From the NCBI GenBank assembly GCA_958438185.1, contig CAUBQU010000033.1, positions 1 through 9,591 on the forward strand: a stretch of 9,591 nucleotides of DNA. Direction: 5' to 3'. Numbering within the stretch: position 1 is the first letter of the stretch; the number at the start of each line of letters is the position of its first letter. Shown piece by piece: positions 1-8,990 of this stretch. Source of the stretch: an uncultured Oscillospiraceae bacterium (GTDB lineage Bacteria; Bacillota; Clostridia; Oscillospirales; Oscillospiraceae). The position numbers were made by a program, and so were the translations under genes. Below the pieces are notes generated by a model that was not told the origin of the DNA, did not search any database, and was given only the letters and a program-made list of their open reading frames with translations.

Positions 1-1
1 G

Positions 2-768
<767 letters not shown>

Positions 769-772
<4 letters not shown>

Positions 773-1923
773 ACGGGCGGCTTTTTCTGCCCCGGGTCGC
801 GTGGGTGGCCGTTTGGCTGCTGGCGGCGCTGCTGGCACTGTGGACGGGAACGCCCGCGGCACTGGCGCTGTTTGCCGCGCTGACGGTGCTGCCGCTGCTG
901 GGGGCGCTGGCGGCGCTCTTTGCCCGGAAAAAGCTCCGGCTGCAGCTGCATTTTCCCCCGCTGGGGACCCGCGGCGCGCCGTTGATGGGCACCTTGCGGG
1001 TCGAAAACCCGACATGGCTGCCGGTGGGGCAGGTGATCTGCCGGGTCCGGCTGGAGAATCGGCTGACGGGTGAGACCGCGGACGTTCCGGTGGCGCTGCA
1101 TCCCGGCGTCCACGGGGCGGCGGAGACGGCGCTGGAATTTTCGTCGCAGTACTGCGGCTACATCAAACTGCGCACGGAGCGGGTCCAGGTCAGCGATCTG
1201 ACCGGCTGCATCCGCTGGCGCGCGCCCTTGCGCGTGGACGCGAAGCTGACAGCGCTGCCGGAGCTTCCGGCGGTGAACCTCCTTATGACCTATCCCGCGC
1301 TGACGCCGGACGACGGCGAGGCGTGGCTGGAGGGACGGAAGGGTTCGGATCACACCCAGACGCTGCAGCTGCGGGAGTATGTCCCCGGGGATTCCATCAA
1401 GCAAATTCATTGGAAGCTCTCTTCCAAATTAGATAAGACGATCGTCCGCGACCCGTCCTTCCCGGTCTCCCGGTCGCTGCTGCTGTTCTGGGATAAGACG
1501 GCCCGGGTGGCAGAGGCGGCGGAGATGAACGCCATGGCCGAGTGCGTGTGTGGCATCTCCCGGGCGGCCAGTGAGCAGGGCTTTGCCTATACGCTGGCCT
1601 GGAACGACGGCGAGACCATTCTGCAGACGCCGGTGGATTCTGAGGACGCGCTGCTGCAGACGATGCCGCGGCTGCTGAAATCCGGCTGCCGGGATGCCGC
1701 GGGCAGCGCCCTCAGCTATCTGGACGACATGGCGCAGCCGTACAGCAAGGTGCTGTATTTCACGGCGGCTTGCCCGAGCGAGGCGGAGCTTGCCTGCTTT
1801 GCAGGCAGCGAGCTCACGGTGCTGTGCTGTGGCGAGGCGGCCCAGGTGGGTGGCTGCCGCGTGATCGCCTTTACGCCGGAAAATTACCTGCAGCAATTGC
1901 AGGATTTGGAGCTTGACGCATGA
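769..1923 (+). CDS. DUF58 domain membrane protein, MoxR partner
   Basis: A 384-residue protein, a normal length for the family. Two closely spaced hydrophobic segments (about 10-25 and 30-51) end in a basic ARKK, giving an N-terminal membrane hairpin. A beta-rich region follows (about 60-170), then the DUF58 core: GSD (192-194), REYVPGD (202-208) and QIHWKLSSK (212-220). This is the conserved signature seen in DUF58 proteins next to MoxR genes. After it a VWA-like half begins with LLLFWDKTAR (237-246); the metal-binding DxSxS loop expected there reads D242-K-T-A-R, so the serine positions are not kept. The start at 769 overlaps the MoxR stop as ATGA. No clear Shine-Dalgarno is visible, so translation probably depends on coupling. 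The role inferred from the family is a membrane-bound adaptor or scaffold for the ATPase; no enzymatic activity is established. The family call is firm, the function is not. Confidence 0.92.
1908..1911 (+). promoter_or_regulatory. Ribosome binding site of the transglutaminase-like gene
   Basis: GGAG lies inside the end of the DUF58 gene, 8 bases before the ATG at 1920. It supports that start together with the ATGA overlap. Reinitiation by ribosomes finishing the DUF58 gene is likely. Confidence 0.6.
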
Positions 1924-4133
1924 AAAAAACCAAATCTTCCAATCTGACCCTGAACGTTGCCGCGCCGGATGCCGGGCGGCTGACCGGGGCGGATCGGATT
2001 GCTATTTCCCTCATCACATTGCTGATGAGCCTGGGCTGCGCGCTGGTGCTGGCGGCGCTGTTTGCAGCGCCGGTCCTCCTGCCGATCGGTATTGCCGTGG
2101 CTTGTAGTGCGGCGGCTGTCTTGCTGCAGTGCGGGCGCTGGCGGGCGTGGTGCCTGCCGGGCTGCCTGCTTTTGGCCGTGGTGCTGGGCGTGGCGCTTTT
2201 GTCGCCGCTGCGCCAGTCGCTGGCTGCGGCAGCAAACCAGGTGCTCTATTGGTACGAAGGGCGCCGGAGCCGGGTCTATCTGACGTATACCGGCGGGGCG
2301 GCGGGCCAAATTTGGCCGCTGCTGCTGGTCCTGCTGCCGCCGGTGGCGGGGCTAAGTGCCTGGGCTTCGGCCGGAGCAAAGCGCTGGCCGCTGCTGCTAG
2401 CACTGCTGCCGTTGGCGGCCTGTGCGGCGGGGCTTTTGCCCGTCGGCGTGGGGCTGCTCCTGCTGGCTGGCGGCTGCGGCCTGCAGCTGGTGCACTGTGT
2501 GCGCCGGGGCGCTAGCGCCAACGGTAAGACGCTGGCGCTGCAGCTGGCGGCCTGCCTGGCTGCGTGCCTGGCGGCGCTGCTGCTGGCCCTGGCCTGCGGC
2601 AACGCGCTGGAAAACACCAGCAGCCAGTGGCGGCAGAGGCTGGGAAACTGGGCCCATGCGGTCCGGTATGACACCGCCTCCAATGCGATGCCTGAAGGGC
2701 AGCTGCATAACCTGCCCGCCTGGGAGCCGGATGACACGGCGGCGCTGGAGGTCACGATGGACGAGCCGCAGAAGCTCTACCTCCGCGGCTTTGTCGGACA
2801 GACCTATACCGGGCAGAGCTGGCAGGACCTGCCGGCGGAGACCCGGGCGGATAGCGCCGACCTCTTCTACTGGCTGCACCAGAGCAATTTCTACGGCCAA
2901 AGCGTCCTGGCGGCGGCTTATCAGGCGCTGGAGGAGACGGCTTCGGCCAAGATCACGATCAAAAATCTTTCAGCCTGTAAAAAGCAATATTTTCTGCCCT
3001 ACGCGGCGGACACTGCCGCCCTGGCGGATGACCGCCAGATCGGCGACAGCGCTGTTCTTGCAAAGAACGATACTTACACGGCCTACTATTACCCCGGGAG
3101 CATCCCCGAATGGTTCACGCTGCAAAATGACCTGGCCGACGCCGCGGAGTCTACGGCGCTAAAGCGCTATCAGGTCAGCGAAGCGGCATACCGGGACTAC
3201 GCCGAGGCCAACGATCTGGAGATCCCCGACGAGGTGCGGTCGCTGCTGGCCCAGGAGCTGGGCAGCGCATCTGGCGGCATGACGCTGAGCCAGATCAAGG
3301 ATACGATCCTGACCTATTTGGATTCGAATATGACCTACCAGCCGGGGCAGCAGACGGAGAACGGCGATACGGATTTCATTCTCTACACCCTGCAGGAGAG
3401 CCCTTATGGCTACAGTGTCCATTATGCGACGATTGCGACGATGATGCTGCGTTACTACGGCATCCCCGCCCGCTACTGCGAGGGATATTACGTATCCGGC
3501 GACGAGGCGGCGACGTATGCTGCCGGTCAGACGGTCACGTTTACGGAAGCCAAGTCCCACGCCTGGACGGAGTACTATCTGGCGGGCGTTGGCTGGCTGC
3601 CCTTTGAGGTGACGCCGGGCTATGTCGACCAGGAAGAGCTGGAAGGCGAGGGCCTGGGCGGCGGTGGCCGGACCTATATGCCCCCGCAGCATCAGCCGGA
3701 GGAGACGCCGGAGGAGAACCCCACGGATGAAAACCGCGCTGTGCCGGTCTTCCGCGTCTGGTGGCTGCTGGCGGCGCTGGGCTGCTTGCTGCTGGTGCTG
3801 GCGGCGCTGCTGGTGGCGCGCCGGATGCGCTTGCGCCGCCGCCTGGCGGAGATCGCCGCGGCGGAGGATAAATCGGCCATTGCCCTGCGCTTTGCCTACG
3901 CGGCCTGGCTGATGGGCTACGCCGGGGCGACCCCGGAGACTCTGACCGCCGCTGGACTTGATTACGCGGCGGCGCGGCAGCTGCAGCTGGAGGCCCTGTA
4001 CAGTCAGCATACGATGGACCCGGCGCAGCGCCAATGGATGGACGCGTACGCCGCCCAGGTGCTGGCCCATTGCCAGAGCAGCTGGAAGCGGCTGCAGCGG
4101 TGGTATTATCACTGGATCAAGTGCCTGTACTGA
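1920..4133 (+). CDS. Polytopic membrane protein with extracellular transglutaminase-like domain (TgpA-type)
   Basis: A 737-residue protein. Seven hydrophobic segments can be read near the N-terminus (about 27-48, 50-69, 78-95, 131-150, 155-171, 172-192, 204-227), which puts residues 228-611 outside the cell. That part carries a family motif YLRGFVGQTYTG (287-298) and a transglutaminase-like core at about 480-570: GYSVHYAT, GIPARYCEGY, KSHAWTEYY and GWLPFEVTPGY. By position the triad would be Ser499, His547 and Glu563, where active members have Cys, His and Asp, so classical Cys chemistry looks unlikely. A proline/glutamate-rich linker leads to a last membrane segment (about 612-634). The arginine-rich flank (RRMRLRRR) and a helical C-terminal tail of about 100 residues should be cytoplasmic. 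The tail resembles a short form of the DUF4129-like tail of related proteins, and could contact the MoxR/DUF58 pair. The start overlaps the DUF58 stop as ATGA. Family membership is secure; whether it is an enzyme is not. Confidence 0.9.
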   Translation: MKKTKSSNLTLNVAAPDAGRLTGADRIAISLITLLMSLGCALVLAALFAAPVLLPIGIAVACSAAAVLLQCGRWRAWCLPGCLLLAVVLGVALLSPLRQSLAAAANQVLYWYEGRRSRVYLTYTGGAAGQIWPLLLVLLPPVAGLSAWASAGAKRWPLLLALLPLAACAAGLLPVGVGLLLLAGGCGLQLVHCVRRGASANGKTLALQLAACLAACLAALLLALACGNALENTSSQWRQRLGNWAHAVRYDTASNAMPEGQLHNLPAWEPDDTAALEVTMDEPQKLYLRGFVGQTYTGQSWQDLPAETRADSADLFYWLHQSNFYGQSVLAAAYQALEETASAKITIKNLSACKKQYFLPYAADTAALADDRQIGDSAVLAKNDTYTAYYYPGSIPEWFTLQNDLADAAESTALKRYQVSEAAYRDYAEANDLEIPDEVRSLLAQELGSASGGMTLSQIKDTILTYLDSNMTYQPGQQTENGDTDFILYTLQESPYGYSVHYATIATMMLRYYGIPARYCEGYYVSGDEAATYAAGQTVTFTEAKSHAWTEYYLAGVGWLPFEVTPGYVDQEELEGEGLGGGGRTYMPPQHQPEETPEENPTDENRAVPVFRVWWLLAALGCLLLVLAALLVARRMRLRRRLAEIAAAEDKSAIALRFAYAAWLMGYAGATPETLTAAGLDYAAARQLQLEALYSQHTMDPAQRQWMDAYAAQVLAHCQSSWKRLQRWYYHWIKCLY

Positions 4134-4135
4134 GC

Positions 4136-4144
4136 AAGGAGGAG
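4136..4144 (+). promoter_or_regulatory. Strong ribosome binding site of the SLH protein gene
   Basis: AAGGAGGAG begins two bases after the stop of the preceding gene and leaves 5 bases before the ATG at 4150. It fixes the start of the SLH gene, because the same frame is open upstream to 3958 but only inside the preceding gene. The good match to the 16S rRNA tail suggests high translation, as expected for an abundant surface protein. Confidence 0.9.
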
Positions 4145-4149
4145 TTCCA

Positions 4150-7100
4150 ATGAGTAAATTTTTGAAACGCGGAGTAGCGGCGCTGCTTTGCCTCTGCCTG
4201 TTGCTGAGCGTCATGCCCCGGGTCCAGGCGGCCCAGGGGGGCGGCAGCTTCTACTTCTGCGTGATGACGGCCAACCGTGTCATCGTCGAGCCGGAGGTGA
4301 TCTCTTACACCGCCGGGCAGACCGTGGAGGAGGCGATCGCCGCTTCCGGGCACGAGCTGGAGCGGATCGAGGACGGCAGCATTGTCGCCATCGACGGCGT
4401 CAGCGCGATGTACCTGCGCTATTATGACGGCGGCGGTTACGATTTGACAAAACCGGCTTCCGAGATCACGGCTATGTTCTTCTGCGTCAACGATGTCTAC
4501 AGCGACGCGATGATCGATCTCCTCTGCGCCATGGGCCGCTTCCGTACGGCGCAGAACAACCTGCAGAACGACCCGGCCTCCAAGGACGCCTACGCCAACG
4601 CCATGGACGCGCTGCCCACGGCCAAAGCCGACACGGCCCGCACCTGCTGCGATGCGCTGACGGCGGCGATGAACGCCTACGAGGCGCGCATCAATGGCCC
4701 GAAATACACGGTGGATTTCCAGGTCACCCAGGCGGGGGCCAGTGTGTCGAAGGCGGCCATCACGATGACGGACGACTGCGGCAATGTCACGACGGGGCAG
4801 GGAAGTGTCCGTGTCGTGGCGGGCAACTATGACTATGTGATCTCCGACGGGGCCAATAACCGCACGGAGGGGAAGATCAAAATCTCCCAGAACGCAACGG
4901 TGACGGCGCAGCTGCCCTCTGGCCAGTGGTTCAAGAGCGCCACGGCCCTCAATGAGAACAAAGACCCCTATGCCAGCAGCCGCGACGGCAGCCGCGTCAC
5001 CTGGTATGTGGACGACACTGCCAGTACGGACACGGTCTATCTCTATGCCGAGCAGGGCGACGTCCCGGCGAAGGCCACGCGGCTCTATGCCTGCTATACC
5101 GATCTGGAAGGGAACGACTGCTCCGATACCTATCGTAGCTGGCAAAGCTTCTCCACGAAGCTCTCCAAGCTTCTGACCCAGGGCATGACGGGCTGCAGCC
5201 TGACGCTGGAGGCCCGCTATATCATGAACGAAAAGACGGACAATGAGCAGACGATGATCCAGTCCCTGGCGGTCGAGGTTGTCCGTGTCCCGACCCTGAA
5301 AAAGCTGGAGATCCTGCAGGACGGCACCGCGCTCTACCTGCCCTTCCAGCCGGCGGAGACAAATTATACCTGCCGCGCGACAGCTGCAAGCGTTAAGATC
5401 GACGCCCAGGCTTACACGGCAGACGGCACGACAGTGACGGTCAACGGCAAGCAGACGGACACCGTCAACCTCTCAAGCGGGAAGAACAACGTCCTGGTTA
5501 AGGTCAGCCACACCGGCGGCCAGAGCCGGACGTATCAGATCCAGATCGAACGGGTCTCCGCCGTCACTGTGGCGCTGGAGGTCCCTGCGGGCGTGGATGC
5601 GGAGCTGCGCAACCGGGGCGGCACGGTCATTGCGTCGGAGTCCGACGGCAAATACCGCCTCATCCCCGGCGATACCTACGTGTGCGTTTCGACGAAGGAT
5701 ACCTGGTATCACGCGTCCCTGACTTTCCAGGCAGCGGACGGCCAGACGATCACTGCCCCGGTCCCCGAAACGGCGGATGGGCTGAGCGGCCTGGCATTCT
5801 ATAACAGATCGCCCTTCACCAGCCGCGTGGCGCTGCCGCTGGATACGGCGTTCCAAGCATCGCGCCACAGCTATACCGCTACGGCGCTGGACACCCTGGC
5901 GTCTGTCTACGCCCAGGCGACGAGAACGGATGTCAGTCAGCAGACGGTGACGGCCCTCTATCAGGCTCAATCGTCGACGCCGGAGAAATGCGGCGTTGCA
6001 AAGGAGCAGAAGATCGAGTTTGACGTCAGCGATACCGGCAAGACCAGCTTCCTGATCGACTGCCTGGCCCGCTCCGGCTATAGCCAGCAGGTGACGGTCC
6101 GGGTGCAGAAGCAGGTCTCGGACACGCTGCTGCAATATCAGGATTATGCGATCACCATCGCCCGCCAGCTGCAGCTGCAGAGCCTGGCCTGTGCGGCAAA
6201 CGGCGAAAACATCGACCTGCTGGACGAAAACGGCAAGGTCAGCCGCTTCACAGCGACGCAAAAAGAATATACGCTCCAGGTCCTGGATTCCGTGAAAGAG
6301 CTGACCCTCGCGGCGGCCTTCCCGAACGAGACGTCGGACACGCCCATCAGCGGCGGGTACTACGCGATGATCGGCGAAAAGCGGTACGACAGCCTGCAGA
6401 GCGTTACGCTGACACCGGCGTGGAACGACGCCGGGCTGCAGGATGTGGCCATCCAGGTGCGGCACCAGGACAGCAACACCGTGGCAGGGACGTATACGCT
6501 GCACCTCAAGCGGGTCGAGCCGGTGCAGGTGCAATTCCAGGTCACCCCGGCAGAGGCTGTGGCGTTTGTCATCGCCAACAAGACGGGCAAGCCCGTCTAT
6601 GCCGAGAACGGGAAATTCACGATGATCCCCGGCAACAGCTATACGTATAACGTCACTTGCAGCGGCTACCGCGGCAAGAGCGTGACGAATTATCTGCCCC
6701 CCGCCCAGGATACGACGATCCAGGTGGCCCTGGAAAAGGCCCCGGCCAATACGACGCTGCAGGATCTGCCTGCCGCCTGGCCCAGCCTCCGGCCCACCAG
6801 CGATAACAACGGCATCATTGATGCCAAGACCCCGATCACAGCGGAGGACACCGTCCTCTACTGGGCGAACCAAGTCGGGACTGGCTGGTACGGCGATGCC
6901 TGCGGCTGCCCGATCCTGGTGAACGACGCGCTGTATGTCTATGCTGGCAACAAGCTCTACAAGCTGGATAAGACCAGCGGCAAGGTCCTGGCCAGCGGCG
7001 AGATGGACCACAGCTCCAACTGGTGCATCAACAGCGCGACCTACGGCGGCGGCATGATCTTCGTCGGCCTCAGCGACGGTACGGTCCAGGCCTTTAACGC

Positions 7101-8910
7101 GGCGACGCTGGAATCGGTCTGGATCTATCGCGACGCGCTGGGCGGCCAGCCGAACTGCACGATCGCCTATCACGACGGCTATGTCTACACCGGCTTCTGG
7201 CGCAGCGAGACCCTCGACGGCAACTTCGTCTGCCTCAGCGCCACGGATGAGGACCCGTCGAACCCGAAGGAAGAGAAGGCGGCCAGCTGGCTCTATACCG
7301 CCAAGGGCGGCTTCTACTGGACCGGCGCGTGCGTGACGGATCAGTATGTCATCGTCGGCTCTGACGACGGCGAGAATGGCAACAGCAAGGGCCGCGCGTC
7401 GCTGCTGTGCCTGGACCGCCGGACGGGCGCGGTCCTGTCCAGCCTGCAGCTGCCCCACGCCGGGGATGTGCGCTGCAACATCGCCTACGATGCCCAGAGC
7501 GGCAACTACTACTTTGATACCAAGGGCGGCTATTTCTACAGCGTCCGGGTCAGCGAGGCGGGTATCATTGACGAGAGCTCCCTGCGCAGCCTGAACCTGG
7601 AGAGCACCGTCGGCTCCGGCTCCACGCCGACGATCTACAACGGTCGCGCCTATATCGGCTGCGGCGGCACGGAGGCCTACGGCCCGTATAGCGGCCATTC
7701 GATCGTCGTCATTGATCTGACGAACTGGGAGATCGCCTACCGGGTCGAGACCGAGGGCAACCCGCAGACGAGCGGCGTCTTGACGACGGCCTACGACGAG
7801 GGTGACGGGACGGTCTATGTCTACTTCATTGAAAACTACACCCCGGGCACGATGCGCATTCTGAAGGATAAGCCCGGCCAGACGAAACCGGCTGAGACGG
7901 TGACGGAGGTCTACAACGGCAAATCCCATCAGGTGGCCCCGGCACTGTTCACCCCGTATGGGGACCACACCCAGTACTGCATCTGCTCGCCCATCGTGGA
8001 TGCCGACGGTACGATCTACTTCAAAAACGACTCCGGCTATCTCATGGCCATCGGCAGCAAGCCCGTCTCGCTGGAGATCACCCAGCAGCCCAAAAAGCAG
8101 ACCTACGAGGCAGGGGAGACCTTTGACGCCACCGGCTTGCAGGTCATGGCGACATATGAAAACGGCGCAAAGCGGGATATTACCACAGCGCTGGACTGGA
8201 ATACGGACGCGCTGACGGTGAATGACACGCAGTTTGAGCTGACGCTGCCCCTGGGCTACCAGAACCGGGACGGCAAGGCGGGCCAGGAGGTCGCTGACCT
8301 GACGGTGACGCTGCAGCTGACGGTCACCCCCAAGCAGGACCCGAATCCCCCGGCGCCGACGGAACTGCCCTTTACCGATGTCCCGGAAAACGCCTGGTAC
8401 ACGGAAAATGTCCGCTACGTCTATGAGCAGCATTTGATGTACGGCACGACGGATACGCTCTTCAGCCCGAACCAGAACCTGACCCGGGCCATGTTCGTTG
8501 CGATGCTCTACCGGATGGAAGGCTCGCCGGAGGTCAGTGGGACGGCGCCGTATTCGGATGTCCCCGCCGGTGCGTACTATGAAAAGGCGGTCATCTGGGC
8601 CAGCGCCAACGGCGTGGTCTACGGCAGCAACGGCAAGTATGACCCGGACGGCAAGATCACCCGGGAGCAGATGGCAGCCATGATGCGGCGCTACGCAGCC
8701 TTCTGCCAGATCGACACCAGCGACCGGGCGGACCTCGCCGGATTCGGCGATGCCGCACGGGTCAGCAGCTGGGCCAGAGAGGATATGCGCTGGGCGGTTG
8801 CGGTCAACCTGCTCTACGGCAGCGGCGGTAACCTGAACCCGACGAATCACGCCACCCGTGCCGAGGCGGCATCGATCCTGAAGCGCTTTGCGGTCAATAT
8901 TCTGAAGTAA
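4150..8910 (+). CDS. Large SLH-anchored surface protein with cadherin-like modules and PQQ-type beta-propeller
   Basis: A 1586-residue secreted protein. The signal peptide (1-27 or 28, ending RVQA-A) has a KRG n-region and a Leu/Cys-rich core without a lipobox. Domains by eye: an N-terminal region (29-125) with a TVEEAI segment, possibly DUF4430-like; a helical stretch (about 129-183) like FIVAR spacers; a small beta-sandwich module (185-255); a further beta region (258-381); a cadherin-like domain (382-468); a second copy of the small module (470-540); two longer cadherin-like domains (545-672 and 674-788); a third small module (790-862); a PQQ-type propeller (about 877-1302) with some eight blade repeats; an Ig-like domain (1306-1395) with the ITQQP...YEAGETFDATGL pattern; a proline-rich linker; and three SLH domains (1408-1458, 1467-1519, 1532-1586). 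The SLH domains carry LTRAMF, ITREQM and ATRAEA; only the last has the full TRAE motif. SLH triplets bind pyruvylated secondary cell-wall polymer. The mature part has about 27 cysteines. The gene probably shares a transcript with the trio upstream. The ligand of the propeller is unknown. Confidence 0.93.
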   Translation: MSKFLKRGVAALLCLCLLLSVMPRVQAAQGGGSFYFCVMTANRVIVEPEVISYTAGQTVEEAIAASGHELERIEDGSIVAIDGVSAMYLRYYDGGGYDLTKPASEITAMFFCVNDVYSDAMIDLLCAMGRFRTAQNNLQNDPASKDAYANAMDALPTAKADTARTCCDALTAAMNAYEARINGPKYTVDFQVTQAGASVSKAAITMTDDCGNVTTGQGSVRVVAGNYDYVISDGANNRTEGKIKISQNATVTAQLPSGQWFKSATALNENKDPYASSRDGSRVTWYVDDTASTDTVYLYAEQGDVPAKATRLYACYTDLEGNDCSDTYRSWQSFSTKLSKLLTQGMTGCSLTLEARYIMNEKTDNEQTMIQSLAVEVVRVPTLKKLEILQDGTALYLPFQPAETNYTCRATAASVKIDAQAYTADGTTVTVNGKQTDTVNLSSGKNNVLVKVSHTGGQSRTYQIQIERVSAVTVALEVPAGVDAELRNRGGTVIASESDGKYRLIPGDTYVCVSTKDTWYHASLTFQAADGQTITAPVPETADGLSGLAFYNRSPFTSRVALPLDTAFQASRHSYTATALDTLASVYAQATRTDVSQQTVTALYQAQSSTPEKCGVAKEQKIEFDVSDTGKTSFLIDCLARSGYSQQVTVRVQKQVSDTLLQYQDYAITIARQLQLQSLACAANGENIDLLDENGKVSRFTATQKEYTLQVLDSVKELTLAAAFPNETSDTPISGGYYAMIGEKRYDSLQSVTLTPAWNDAGLQDVAIQVRHQDSNTVAGTYTLHLKRVEPVQVQFQVTPAEAVAFVIANKTGKPVYAENGKFTMIPGNSYTYNVTCSGYRGKSVTNYLPPAQDTTIQVALEKAPANTTLQDLPAAWPSLRPTSDNNGIIDAKTPITAEDTVLYWANQVGTGWYGDACGCPILVNDALYVYAGNKLYKLDKTSGKVLASGEMDHSSNWCINSATYGGGMIFVGLSDGTVQAFNAATLESVWIYRDALGGQPNCTIAYHDGYVYTGFWRSETLDGNFVCLSATDEDPSNPKEEKAASWLYTAKGGFYWTGACVTDQYVIVGSDDGENGNSKGRASLLCLDRRTGAVLSSLQLPHAGDVRCNIAYDAQSGNYYFDTKGGYFYSVRVSEAGIIDESSLRSLNLESTVGSGSTPTIYNGRAYIGCGGTEAYGPYSGHSIVVIDLTNWEIAYRVETEGNPQTSGVLTTAYDEGDGTVYVYFIENYTPGTMRILKDKPGQTKPAETVTEVYNGKSHQVAPALFTPYGDHTQYCICSPIVDADGTIYFKNDSGYLMAIGSKPVSLEITQQPKKQTYEAGETFDATGLQVMATYENGAKRDITTALDWNTDALTVNDTQFELTLPLGYQNRDGKAGQEVADLTVTLQLTVTPKQDPNPPAPTELPFTDVPENAWYTENVRYVYEQHLMYGTTDTLFSPNQNLTRAMFVAMLYRMEGSPEVSGTAPYSDVPAGAYYEKAVIWASANGVVYGSNGKYDPDGKITREQMAAMMRRYAAFCQIDTSDRADLAGFGDAARVSSWAREDMRWAVAVNLLYGSGGNLNPTNHATRAEAASILKRFAVNILK

Positions 8911-8934
8911 GCGCTGCGGCATTTTCCTTCGTGC

Positions 8935-8975
8935 TTTTACAGCCGGTCCGGCAGGGGGCCGGCCGGCTGTGAAAA
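8935..8975 (+). other. GC-rich hairpin between SLH gene and next secreted protein gene
   Basis: ACAGCCGG (8939-8946) pairs with CCGGCTGT (8963-8970) for 8 perfect pairs. A G-T and a C-G pair can extend it inward. TTTT before the left arm can pair with AAAA after the right arm, with G8971 bulged. The loop is about 12 bases. Downstream of the stem the + strand is A-rich (GAAAAATTTAAAATT), so there is no proper U-tract on either strand. It may act as a weak or partial terminator, or as an mRNA stability or processing element that separates expression of the two flanking genes. Confidence 0.55.
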
Positions 8976-8983
8976 ATTTAAAA

Positions 8984-8990
8984 TTGGAGG
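8984..8990 (+). promoter_or_regulatory. Ribosome binding site of the 3'-truncated secreted protein gene
   Basis: TTGGAGG, with GGAGG ending 5 bases before the ATG at 8996. The spacing matches that of the SLH gene, and the site is followed at once by a clear signal peptide, which fixes the start. Confidence 0.85.

Noticed and set aside
814..3779. Exact 18-base direct repeat at 814-831 and 3762-3779, and many similar CTG/GCG runs at 2040-2600
   Set aside because: All encode Leu/Ala-rich membrane segments with the same preferred codons. There are no flanking repeats or other signs of mobility, so this is composition.
3958..4149. Upstream in-frame extension of the SLH protein
   Set aside because: It lies wholly inside the preceding gene's coding sequence and translates to an Arg/Trp/Cys-rich shadow. 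The ATG at 4150 has a strong ribosome binding site and begins a proper signal peptide.
4150..4233. Lipoprotein signal in the SLH protein and in the last gene
   Set aside because: Both signal peptides contain cysteines in the hydrophobic core, but none is in a lipobox context. Each has a normal A-x-A-type cleavage site further on.
3159..5145. Minus-strand open frames at 3159-4214 and 4117-5145
   Set aside because: Both lie opposite clear + strand genes, have no recognisable domains, and cross the gene boundary at 4133-4150 without signals of their own.
5473..8922. Minus-strand open frame of 1149 codons opposite the SLH gene, with an AAGGA just before its ATG
   Set aside because: It is codon-aligned with the SLH gene and is open only because that gene avoids TTA, CTA and TCA. 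The AAGGA is just 2 bases from the ATG. The translation is a featureless Arg/Val/Asp/Ala-rich sequence with no recognisable motif, whereas the + strand gives clear domains throughout.
8979..8984. TAAAAT as a -10 promoter element for the last gene
   Set aside because: It lies 2 bases before the ribosome binding site, so transcription would start inside or after that site. No convincing -35 element is seen; the preceding bases are the hairpin.
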